A stretch of DNA of 64,000 nucleotides, taken from Acetobacterium sp. (GTDB taxonomy: Bacteria; Bacillota; Clostridia; Eubacteriales; Eubacteriaceae). The position numbers were made by a program, and so were the translations under genes. The notes below the pieces were generated by a model, which did no database searches, was not told where the DNA came from, and saw only the letters and a program-made list of their open reading frames with translations. Below are positions 50,545-58,758 of this stretch, piece after piece; position 1 is the first letter of the stretch; the number at the start of each line of letters is the position of its first letter. The stretch spans positions 1 through 64,000 of the forward strand of contig NZ_JAUSPS010000095.1 of assembly GCF_030652775.1 (NCBI RefSeq), given 5' to 3'.

Positions 50545-51960
50545 ATGTGGATTAATATCGATAAAAAGAGTGACCGCCCCTTAATGCGACAACTTTATGA
50601 TCAGATCAAACACCTGATTTTAGATGGCCGACTTGCCCCGACCGAGAAGCTGCCTTCAACCAGACAGCTGGCGGCTGATCTGGGGATATCCCGAAGCACC
50701 ATTCTTAATGCCTACAATCAATTGATTGCCGAGGGCTACCTGCAAGGAAATCATGGTTCCGGTACGGTGGTCGCCAGCGGGATTGATGTTTTTTCCATCC
50801 CCCCGGAAATCTCTGTAAAAAAACGCCAGGCCACTGTAGCAGCAAAAAACCAACCCGCAACTGCAGTTATTGATTTCCAGTCCGGCGTCATTGATTCGTC
50901 CCAGTTTCCGCTGTCAGAGTGGAAAAAAGCCTATCAGCGCAGCCTGGATCAGGTTCCCGAAGCGGCTTTTCGTTATCATCCCAGTGCTGGGGTACTGAGC
51001 TTGCGCCAGACGATTGCCGACTATTTGCGGCGCACTAGGGGACTCGCTTGTGATCCTGACCAGATTATGATCGTCTCTGGTTCAACCCAAGGTCTGGCGC
51101 TGATCTCAGCTTTATTTCATGATCAGCAGCAAGCGGTACTGATTGAAGACCCCACCCATCCCGGATTGCGTAAGATTATTGAGCGTTCAAAACTCAATTT
51201 AATCGGGATTGCGGTGGATGATCAGGGTCTGGTGACGGATTTACTCGCCCCGCAGCCGGCCCCGGCCTTTATCTATACGACCCCTTCCCATCAATACCCG
51301 CTGGGCGGTATCCTGCCGATCCAACGCCGTCAGAAACTGATTCAATATGCCATTGCCAACGATGCTTATCTGCTGGAGGATGACTATGACAGCGAATTCC
51401 GCTTTGAAGGCCAGCCGGTATCATCACTGTATGAGCTAAGTCCTGACCGGGTCATTTACCTGGGGACCTTCAGCAAAATCCTCACCCCGGCCATTCGTCT
51501 GGGGTATCTGATTCTCCCGAAGCCACTCATTGCACCCTATCTGGAGCTTAAAAAATACTCCGATGTCCATACCGAAGCCCTTACCCAATACGCTCTGGCT
51601 GAATTTATTGACAGCGGCGGGCTGGAAAAGCATATCTGGAAGATGAAAAAAATCTATGCTAAAAAACGCCAGCACCTGATCGATGAGTTATCCCGCTGCT
51701 ATCCGGATAAATTTGAAATTAAAGGCCACGCCGCCGGGCTTCACATGGTTGTCCATTTTAACGGCATTGTTTTTGACGCCCCGCAGATCAATCGCATCAA
51801 CTCCCGACAGGTCCGAGTCTACCCCATCAACAACTACGTTTTTGGCAACAAGACGCCCTACTGCAGCGACATCCTCCTCGGCTACGCCCATCTAACCTTT
51901 GCCGAAATCACCACCGGCATCACCCGGCTCTGTACGGCCCTTCGACAACCGGAATCTTGA
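50545..51960 (+). CDS. MocR/PdxR-type regulator (GntR wHTH fused to aminotransferase fold)
   Basis: 471 residues. GntR winged helix (1-75: GRLAPTEKLPSTRQLAADLG and SRSTILNAYNQLIAEGYL) fused to a fold type I aminotransferase (about 110-465) with PLP Lys in YLGTFSKILTPAIRLG. Acts as a PLP-sensing regulator. It probably controls the divergent EamA gene and itself via the shared operator. No visible pyridoxal-synthesis genes nearby, so the pathway is not identified. Confidence 0.92.
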   Translation: MWINIDKKSDRPLMRQLYDQIKHLILDGRLAPTEKLPSTRQLAADLGISRSTILNAYNQLIAEGYLQGNHGSGTVVASGIDVFSIPPEISVKKRQATVAAKNQPATAVIDFQSGVIDSSQFPLSEWKKAYQRSLDQVPEAAFRYHPSAGVLSLRQTIADYLRRTRGLACDPDQIMIVSGSTQGLALISALFHDQQQAVLIEDPTHPGLRKIIERSKLNLIGIAVDDQGLVTDLLAPQPAPAFIYTTPSHQYPLGGILPIQRRQKLIQYAIANDAYLLEDDYDSEFRFEGQPVSSLYELSPDRVIYLGTFSKILTPAIRLGYLILPKPLIAPYLELKKYSDVHTEALTQYALAEFIDSGGLEKHIWKMKKIYAKKRQHLIDELSRCYPDKFEIKGHAAGLHMVVHFNGIVFDAPQINRINSRQVRVYPINNYVFGNKTPYCSDILLGYAHLTFAEITTGITRLCTALRQPES

Positions 51961-51964
51961 ACAC

Positions 51965-52157
51965 AAAAAAGACACTCACGCGAGTGTCCGAGGTTGTCGC
52001 TAAACTACCGTACCGACCAATTGTTAATCTGTTGTTCGCCGCGGAATCGGACAGGCTCTGCCGTGTCCGCTCCGATGCGTACAACATGATGTAACAATTG
52101 TCGGTACTGGGTTAGCTTTTTTGGCAGTCTGAAAGACACTCTTGCGAGTGTCTTTTT
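51965..52157 (-). repeat. Terminator-nested hairpin repeat, copy 2 (short form)
   Basis: Minus-strand order: hairpin AGACACTC-GCAA-GAGTGTCT, AGCTAACCC, GTACCGACAATTGTTACATC, apical stem GGACA/TGTCC, TAACAATTGGTCGGTAC, CGACAACCTC, hairpin GGACACTC-GCGT-GAGTGTCT with T6. The two flanking hairpins share a stem but have different loops. Serves as the 3' end of budA (minus) and of the MocR gene (plus). Confidence 0.88.
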
Positions 52158-52176
52158 GTGATAGATTCGAAACTGG

Positions 52177-52977
52177 CTATTTTTCGACGGCATCGATGGC
52201 CGATTCGGCATCGTCAACGGTTTCCGTGGGGGTGTTTGGGGACAAGGTCATGAAAAAACCATCGGTTTGATCCATAAAAGCCGCAGCGCTATCGAAGCTG
52301 ACATCGAGGAGATGGCCGCCCTTGCTGCGGTTATCGGAGATGAAATGGAAGTGGTAGCCTTTGACATTCAAGCCGCCGATATCTTCCGGGCACCACAAGC
52401 CGACCAGGGTTCCACTGATCTTTTCGTAGTCAAAGATGGACTGGTTTTTCACGGCTTCGGAAAGAACCGGATAAGGTTTTACCTGACTGGGGACCGAACG
52501 GGCTTTGATGGTGTTAAAGGTGCCATCAATCCGGAACACATAAAAGGCATTCGGATCGGTCATCAGTTTATCCAGTTCCTGCTCCAGGGCCGCCAGACTG
52601 GTGGTTGGGCCTAATGTCTTGGTCGCATCCTCATTAAAATAGGTGACGGCGGCAAAGGGGGTGGTGTCGGCATCCGGGACTTCCACCACTTCCCCGCTGG
52701 CTTTGACCTTGTAGACCGTATTGTCGATCATCACCAGCTCGCCGTCCAAAGCGTTGAAGGTGCCAATTCCCACATCGCCGTGCTGCTTTAATTCGCCAAA
52801 ACTCATAAAGCCATCGTAATTCCCGGCCAGCAGGGAATTAATGGTCGACGCCTGGAAGAGGGTGTCTTCTTTTGCTGCGGCGACGTCGCTGCTGGTGTTT
52901 GTGGTTGCAGTGGCACACCCCCCCATCGTAACCACAGACAAGACCGATAAAACAATTGCAGTAATTTTTATTTTCAT
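52177..52977 (-). CDS. budA: Alpha-acetolactate decarboxylase, predicted lipoprotein
   Basis: Converts acetolactate to acetoin. 266 residues. Signal MKIKITAIVLSVLSVVTMGGC gives a lipobox at Cys21, so the enzyme should be membrane-anchored outside the cell. The ALDC domain has GTFNALDGELVMIDN and the zinc ligands in GYHFHFIS and GGHLLD. Start at ATG 52977 follows AAGGAACTTAT; earlier in-frame codons add sequence before the signal. Substrate would have to be outside, or the enzyme scavenges secreted acetolactate. Confidence 0.92.
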   Translation of the reverse strand: MKIKITAIVLSVLSVVTMGGCATATTNTSSDVAAAKEDTLFQASTINSLLAGNYDGFMSFGELKQHGDVGIGTFNALDGELVMIDNTVYKVKASGEVVEVPDADTTPFAAVTYFNEDATKTLGPTTSLAALEQELDKLMTDPNAFYVFRIDGTFNTIKARSVPSQVKPYPVLSEAVKNQSIFDYEKISGTLVGLWCPEDIGGLNVKGYHFHFISDNRSKGGHLLDVSFDSAAAFMDQTDGFFMTLSPNTPTETVDDAESAIDAVEK

Positions 52978-53071
52978 ATAAGTTCCTTCTTTCATTGATA
53001 ATAATTCACAAACTGCCCTGAGCTTCGCCATCGGTTTGCAGGTGCGACAGCAAATCTCTTTTGTTTAATGT

Positions 53072-53830
53072 TTATTTAATCTGCTCAAGCCAACCCTCTT
53101 GCAGGGATCCCAGCAGACAATGGTCGAACAAGGGGGCCCCGATTTTTGCCATGATCCGAGCGTTTGTCAGGTTGTCGCCATCGGCTTTATTGATAAAAAG
53201 AATCCGGGTAGCGGTTTTAGCCAGGGCATTGTTTAATTTATTGTCAATAAAAGCCTTAAGGGTCTGTAGTAAAACATCTTCATCAAAAATCGCTTGATCA
53301 TTGTCCGATAATTCGGAGTTAGATAGTTCATTGTTATATAGTTCAGAGCGATGAAAGGTTTCCTCGTCAATTATCCGAAACAGGATCTCGGCTCCCATGA
53401 CGTGAATCAGTTTGGTGGTGATTGGCGGAATGGATGGCTCATAGTCGAGATAAAATTTATACGGTTTTCGTTTTGACCCGTCGCCTTCGTTAATGATGAC
53501 CAAGGGCACGATCGACCCTTTTAAAGTGATCAGCTCGGCTTCGGAAAACCCGGATATTTTCTGTCCATTTACTCTTTCTTTGCCAATCAGCCATTCTCGT
53601 TGGGGGTCTTTGGCAATCGCTTCGATCACTTCCGTCATATTGTCGCAGATCAGGCACTGCTGTTCTGGCACATCGGCGATGCAGATTTTTGCGGTTGTCG
53701 TCATCACATGGTTAAGCTTTCGGGTTGCTAGTTCCTTGCTGAGCGCAAACATCAGCGAGGTTTTCCCGCCGCCGCCAGTGATAGTAATAACATCATTTTC
53801 GGTGATGTTCAGATTATCTATAAGTTTCAT
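53072..53830 (-). CDS. yqeC: YqeC, selenium-dependent hydroxylase accessory protein
   Basis: 253 residues. P-loop GGGGKTSLMFAL at the N-terminus and the family segments TTTAKICI and NEGDGSKRKPYKFY. It is associated with maturation of selenium-dependent molybdenum hydroxylases such as purine hydroxylase. No hydroxylase genes are in the window. A low-complexity Ser/Asn/Leu stretch (about residue 165-180, LYNNELSNSELSDNDQ) is unusual. Start at ATG 53830 follows GGAGTATTGCG. Confidence 0.9.
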   Translation of the reverse strand: MKLIDNLNITENDVITITGGGGKTSLMFALSKELATRKLNHVMTTTAKICIADVPEQQCLICDNMTEVIEAIAKDPQREWLIGKERVNGQKISGFSEAELITLKGSIVPLVIINEGDGSKRKPYKFYLDYEPSIPPITTKLIHVMGAEILFRIIDEETFHRSELYNNELSNSELSDNDQAIFDEDVLLQTLKAFIDNKLNNALAKTATRILFINKADGDNLTNARIMAKIGAPLFDHCLLGSLQEGWLEQIK

Positions 53831-54029
53831 CGCAATACTCCATCTCATTATTTAATTAGTCATTGGAAAGTTCATGAGCTTAACAATCCGCCTCCCGACG
53901 TATCCCACTCGATTAAATTTTACACCGCAATTCGCCCGGATACAATGGTAATTATCAGTTGTTTTGATTATAATGATGCTGTTTTTTTACTGCCGCTAAT
54001 AAATCAACCACGCCAATGGTTCAGCGGCA

Positions 54030-54058
54030 TTGACGGCGGTTTTAAGCAATGATAAAAT
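54030..54058 (+). promoter_or_regulatory. Promoter of cstA
   Basis: TTGACG (54030-54035), 17 bp, TAAAAT (54053-54058). It is followed by a structured leader of about 60 nt. Confidence 0.65.
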
Positions 54059-54062
54059 GAAG

Positions 54063-54114
54063 CTGTGGTTGAGCTTAAGGCTTTTTTTCTACGGTAAAAG
54101 CCTTGCTGCCACAG
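54063..54114 (+). promoter_or_regulatory. Leader hairpin abutting the cstA ribosome site
   Basis: Inner stem AAGGCTTTT/AAAAGCCTT (54077-54104) and outer stem CTGTGG/CCACAG (54063-54114). It ends right before GAGGAGG, so it could control translation. Confidence 0.6.
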
Positions 54115-54124
54115 AGGAGGCATT

Positions 54125-55606
54125 ATGATTACATTTATTGTCGGACTATTTATTTTAATTTTGGGCGGTTTTATCTACGGCAAGCTGGTGGAAAAGGTAT
54201 TTGCCCCGGATGACCGCCAAACGCCGGCCATCAGCCAGGCCGACGGGGTTGATTTTGTGGCCATGCCCAAATGGAAAAACCAGTTAATAGAGTTGCTTAA
54301 CATTGCCGGGACCGGACCGGTGCTGGGACCAATCCAGGGGATTCTGTTCGGCCCGCTGGCGTTTATCACGATCCCGATTGGCTGTGTTCTGGCCGGGGCC
54401 GTTCATGATTACCTCAACGGTATGATCTCGATCCGAAACGGCGGCGCCCAGATGCCCCGGATGGTTGGCAAGTATCTGGGGCCAAAGGTCAAACGTTTTT
54501 ATACCCTGGTGTTGTGGTTGCTGCTTTTTCTGGTGGGGGTTGTTTTTATCTATACTCCCGGCGATCTGATCACCAAGGATATCCTGAATAAGGATGCCGG
54601 CGCCCAGAACGCCACCATCTGGATCGTCTATGCGGTTATATTTGGTTATTATTTAATCGCCACCTTTTTCCCTATCGATAAAATAATCGGTCGGGTCTAT
54701 CCGATTTTCGGGGCCATTCTGATTCTCTCGGCGCTGGGAGTTTTTGCCGGCATCTTGATGGATGGCGGAGTCAATCTCCAGAACCTGTCCTGGTCAACCC
54801 TGCCCCAGCATCCCCTGGGTCAGCAATTTATTCCGGTCTTCTTTATTACCGTCGCCTGCGGGATTCTTTCCGGCTTCCACGGCAGTCAGTCGACCCTGAT
54901 TTCCCGAACTGTTACCTCAGAAAAAGAGGGTCGTGCGACCTTTTACAACATGATGATCCTGGAAGGCTTTATTGCCATGTGTTGGGCTGCCGGAGCGATG
55001 GTTCTCTTTAATCGCGGCGTCGATTTAAGCACTGGCGCCACTGCCATGGTGGGCCTGATCTCCCGGGAATTCCTGGGACCGATTGGCGCCTTCTTTGCTA
55101 TTCTCGGGGTCATTGTGCTACCGATTACTTCCGGCGACACCGCTTTTCGATCGTTGCGGCTGATGGTGGGCGAAGCCTTTAATATTGATCAGACCGTCAT
55201 CCAAAAACGGCTGCTGACGACTCTGGGGATCTTTATCCCGGCGATTGTGATTCTTATTTTTGCTAAGACCGCACCCAATGGTTTTAACCTGCTGTGGCAG
55301 TATTTTGGTTTTACCAACCAGTTTGTGGCGATCTTCGCCCTGGCGATGGCGGCGGTTTATTTAAAAACTGAGCAAAAAACAATCTGGCTGGCGCTGCTCC
55401 CAGGGATGTTTTACACCTTTATCGTAATCAGTTATATCTGCCATGCGCCGATTGGTCTGGGTCTCGAACCCCGTCTGGGTCCCTTGGTGGGCATCGACCC
55501 CAACAGTTATATCCTCTCCTATCTGATAGGTGCCGCTGCGGCCATTCTCTATCTAGTGCTGGTCATAAAGCAGAGCCGGCGCAGTCTGGATAAGATTAAA
55601 CTGTAA
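54125..55606 (+). CDS. cstA: Carbon starvation protein CstA-family transporter
   Basis: 493 residues, about 13 helices, N-terminal LFILILGGFIYGKLVEKVFAPDD then FVAMPKWKNQLIELLNIAGTGPVLGPIQG, the CstA signature. Imports peptides or pyruvate in studied bacteria. It is shorter than E. coli CstA (about 700 residues), as in many Firmicutes forms. It has its own promoter, leader hairpin and terminator, so is monocistronic. Confidence 0.93.
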   Translation: MITFIVGLFILILGGFIYGKLVEKVFAPDDRQTPAISQADGVDFVAMPKWKNQLIELLNIAGTGPVLGPIQGILFGPLAFITIPIGCVLAGAVHDYLNGMISIRNGGAQMPRMVGKYLGPKVKRFYTLVLWLLLFLVGVVFIYTPGDLITKDILNKDAGAQNATIWIVYAVIFGYYLIATFFPIDKIIGRVYPIFGAILILSALGVFAGILMDGGVNLQNLSWSTLPQHPLGQQFIPVFFITVACGILSGFHGSQSTLISRTVTSEKEGRATFYNMMILEGFIAMCWAAGAMVLFNRGVDLSTGATAMVGLISREFLGPIGAFFAILGVIVLPITSGDTAFRSLRLMVGEAFNIDQTVIQKRLLTTLGIFIPAIVILIFAKTAPNGFNLLWQYFGFTNQFVAIFALAMAAVYLKTEQKTIWLALLPGMFYTFIVISYICHAPIGLGLEPRLGPLVGIDPNSYILSYLIGAAAAILYLVLVIKQSRRSLDKIKL

Positions 55607-55626
55607 TTTCAGAATAACATATTTAT

Positions 55627-55668
55627 AAAAACGCCGTCATCATCAATTCCAATGATGACGGCGTTTTT
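55627..55668. terminator. Bidirectional terminator after cstA
   Basis: AAAAACGCCGTCATCA and TGATGACGGCGTTTTT form a 16-bp stem around TCAATTCCAA. Confidence 0.92.
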
Positions 55669-55728
55669 ATAGTACTTTTTTAGCTGAGTTATCCAAATTT
55701 CAAAGGTCTGCCAAATCACTAACCCTAA

Positions 55729-57350
55729 TTACATCACTGCAACCCGATTACGACCCTTTTCCTTGGCCTGATATAGCGCTGTATCAGCCCGGGAAACAAT
55801 GGTTTCCGGAGAACTGTCGGTTTTGAACGCTGAAACTCCGAGGCTGATGGTCACCTGACCGGCCTTTGTAAAAGGATTCATTTCAACCGCCTTTCGCAAG
55901 CGCTCAGCCATCACTGTAGCTTCCTCCAAACGGGTATCGGGCAGAATAATCAGAAACTCTTCCCCCCCCAACGCCCCACTACATCCAGGCTGCGGACATT
56001 TTCATTGAGGACAGCGACCAATTCAATCAGAACCCTATCCCCCACCTGATGACCGTAGGTATCATTGACCAGCTTGAAATGATCAATATCCAGAATGATA
56101 ATGGAAAATGACGATAAGTTGGTTTTTGACCATTCAAATTGCTGTTCCAGGGTTTCGTCCAGTTTCAAGCGATTGAAGCTCTGGGTCAGTTTGTCAGTTA
56201 TTGACAGTCGCCGGATTTCTTCCTCCATCAGCTTGCGTTCGCTAATATCCCGACTTACTCCCAGCATCCCAATAAAACGGCCATCTTCGCTGTAAATGCC
56301 GGAAACCGTAGCTTCGGTCCAGACGGTGGTGCCATCTTTACAGGGTTGTTCGAGCTCTCCCCGAAAAACCTGAAAAGGCAGATCGTTCTGAACCGACCGG
56401 ATCGCTCGAGCCAGACCCTCCTGCATATGAATCAGAGATTCCGGACACAAGACCTCTTCCTGAGACTGAACCATGACTTCTTCCACCGTATACCCCCGGA
56501 GCTTTTCTACTGACGGGCTGATATAAGAGAAACGTCCTTCAAGATCCATGGTCCAGATGACATCCTCAGCATTGTCGGCCAGCAGGCGATGTCGTTCTTC
56601 ACTCTGCTTAAGTTTCGCTTCAATAACTTTGAGTTCGGTGATATCCCGAATCACGCTGAGGGTATGGGGAATGCCTTCAATGATAATTATTTTTGATGAA
56701 ACCAGACCAATATGCTTATCATTCTCTTTTCCATAAAAAGAAAACTCCAGATTCTCGACAAAACCATCCGTTTCAAGTTTTTTAATAAAGGTTTCCCGTT
56801 GGCTGCGCTCAATATAAAGATCACAGATATTAAATGAACCGACTGTTAAATCGTCATCGGAGAATTTGGTGGCTTCCATAAAAGCTCGATTATAGGCCAT
56901 CAAGGTGCCGTCGGCGATTTTTGTAATCACGGTTGCGTCCGGGATGGTCTGAAATACCATTTCAAAATGGGAGCGGGCTTCCTCTAATTCATGGATTGAA
57001 GATTCCAGTTTTTCTGCCATACTGTTAAAGGCATCCGAAAAATCGCCGAGAAAATGAACCCGCTGGGAAAAATCCCCAGAAGCAATGGTTTTTGTTATCC
57101 AAGTCAGGTTCCGAAGGGAAGCCTGCAGACTTTTCATGGCTCCCAGTACATAGCCCTTACCTTTTATATCATGAGACAGATTACCGTTTCCCAATGCTGC
57201 CGATGCCGCTCTGATGGTCTTAATGGTTTGCTCAACCTCTAAAAAGGTGTCATCATCACTGATATTTTCAGGGGGAACCGCTCTGACTCGAAGGTCATTA
57301 AGTAAGGATTTAAAATACTCTAAAATTGACTGTGCATCTTTATTGATCAT
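55729..57350 (-). pseudogene. PAS-PAS-GGDEF diguanylate cyclase, frame broken at a G8 tract in the GGEEF motif
   Basis: The intact frame covers an N-terminal HAMP-like region, then two PAS domains (about 130-250 and 265-375), then the GGDEF start (ITDKLTQSFNRLKLDE, DIDHFKLVNDTYGHQVGD, I-site RSLD). At 55962-55969 the minus strand has eight G after CGTT; nine would read RWGGEEF. With eight, the frame reads RWGGKSF and stops near 55950, while the rest (GEEFLIILPDT through YQAKEKGRNRVAVM) continues in the other frame to 55729. No membrane helix is seen. Either a null, a slippage-restored, a phase-variable or a sequencing-error state. Confidence 0.85.
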
Positions 57351-57437
57351 ATCCGTTTTGTCCGCTCCCTTCCATTAAGGCTGTCTAGTTATTTCATTTT
57401 TAATCTTCTTCTATTATTAATTAGGGCTTGTTTCCCA

Positions 57438-57977
57438 CTACGGATTGACTGCTTTGGCACTGAAACGGCAGGTTCGATCCCCGGTACACCAGCAATCAAT
57501 CTCTTTGACAATAAAGGGTTTTCCGGAAAAATTTTCTAGCAGTGCCGAAATAAAACCTTCATCATAGGTACAGATTTCATAGCCTTGCTCCGGCAATCCC
57601 GAACAATCCAGATCTTCTGAGACAGTCAGAGTTAATTCACCTTTTTCCATGTCTGCTTGTTCGACCCTAAGAATGCCCATGCCTAACTCTCTCATTACGG
57701 CCTTCAGCTGATTGACAAAATTATTGAGATCATCATTTTTTGTGATCATATGTTGATAAAATGCGCTTCCCGCCAGTTTTCCGGCCTCATAAAATATTTC
57801 ATCAGTTTCTTGCACACCGACATGTTTTTCGATGATATCTCTGAATGTAAATTGCATCAGCCGATACACTTCGACCCGGGTGACATTGCCCAGATTAGGA
57901 CGCCCCGCACCAATATCCCCCAGCAGATCCCAGGAAAACTCGTATTTTCTTTCCAATGATGATCCCCTCCGATTCAT
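57438..57977 (-). CDS. V4R (4-vinyl reductase) domain sensor protein
   Basis: 179 residues matching the V4R small-molecule-binding fold: LGNVTRVEVYRLMQFTFRDIIE, YEAGKLAGSAFYQHM, then a Cys-rich end IDCWCTGDRTCRFSA that may bind a metal or heme-like ligand. 87 bp upstream of the diguanylate cyclase on the same strand, so it is a plausible partner sensor. AGGGGATCATC precedes the ATG. Confidence 0.85.
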   Translation of the reverse strand: MNRRGSSLERKYEFSWDLLGDIGAGRPNLGNVTRVEVYRLMQFTFRDIIEKHVGVQETDEIFYEAGKLAGSAFYQHMITKNDDLNNFVNQLKAVMRELGMGILRVEQADMEKGELTLTVSEDLDCSGLPEQGYEICTYDEGFISALLENFSGKPFIVKEIDCWCTGDRTCRFSAKAVNP

Positions 57978-58167
57978 GATCTTTTTTGCTTAGTATCTTG
58001 TTATTTCGTCAACAGTAAATTGATATTATCTTTTTATTTTACCACGTTGACCCGGGGGATTGTCAAGGAGCTTTAATTTTCAACATTCTTATTTCATCAA
58101 CAAGGCCTGTTTTTTTGATGATAAAATGGACGGGATTTTTTTGAAAACGATTCTTACGAAAGTTGAC

Positions 58168-58196
58168 TTGACAATTAAAATTTCTTTCGATAAAAT
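58168..58196 (+). promoter_or_regulatory. Promoter of marR-MATE
   Basis: TTGACA (58168-58173), 17 bp, TAAAAT (58191-58196). AGCATGCT, a small palindrome, follows at 58201. Confidence 0.75.
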
Positions 58197-58224
58197 AGAT
58201 AGCATGCTAAGTATTGGAGAAGTG

Positions 58225-58680
58225 ATGAGAAGAGAAACCTTTAATTTTGGAAGATCCGTGAAACAATTGAACAACATTATGGAAATGCGATTCAATCATT
58301 CTTTGAAACAATGGGATCTGACCTCGTCCCAGTTTTCAGTGATTATATATCTCTTACACAATCAGGATCGGGAGGTCAACCAGAAGATGATCGAAGACGC
58401 CTTCCTCCTCAAAGGACCTACGGTTACCGGCATTGTCAAGCGCCTGGTCGAGAAGGATTTTATCCGGCGGCGGCCAGATTGTCAGGATCGGCGGATTAAT
58501 TATCTTGAGCTGACCGACAATGGACAAGCTCTGGAGTCGCTGGTCTGTAAGGAGATCACCCGTCTGGAAACTGATACCCTCCGGGGGATTTCCGCCGAGC
58601 ATATTGACCTGCTGGAAGATCTCCTGAATCAGGTCTTGAAAAACATCACCTGCCCTACCCCTACTGCTGATCAGAACTGA
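58225..58680 (+). CDS. MarR-family transcriptional regulator
   Basis: 151 residues. Winged helix with QWDLTSSQFSVIIYLLHN, MIEDAFLLKGPTVTGIVKRLVEKDFIRRR and the wing DCQDRRINYLELTDNG. The start is ATG 58225, five bases after GGAG; a longer frame would begin before the promoter. It lies 78 bp upstream of a MATE exporter and likely represses that operon. Confidence 0.92.
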   Translation: MRRETFNFGRSVKQLNNIMEMRFNHSLKQWDLTSSQFSVIIYLLHNQDREVNQKMIEDAFLLKGPTVTGIVKRLVEKDFIRRRPDCQDRRINYLELTDNGQALESLVCKEITRLETDTLRGISAEHIDLLEDLLNQVLKNITCPTPTADQN

Positions 58681-58758
58681 AGTCAAACTCAATACCTGGC
58701 AAACGCACACTAAAATTTATGGTGATCAGATCACTATGATTCAACGAAAGGAATTTTT

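Noticed and set aside
39906-52157. Integron attC sites as explanation for the terminator-nested repeat
   Set aside because: The long imperfect inverted repeat with an unpaired base resembles attC, but the ends do not fit RYYYAAC/GTTRRRY, and no integrase or cassette array is present.
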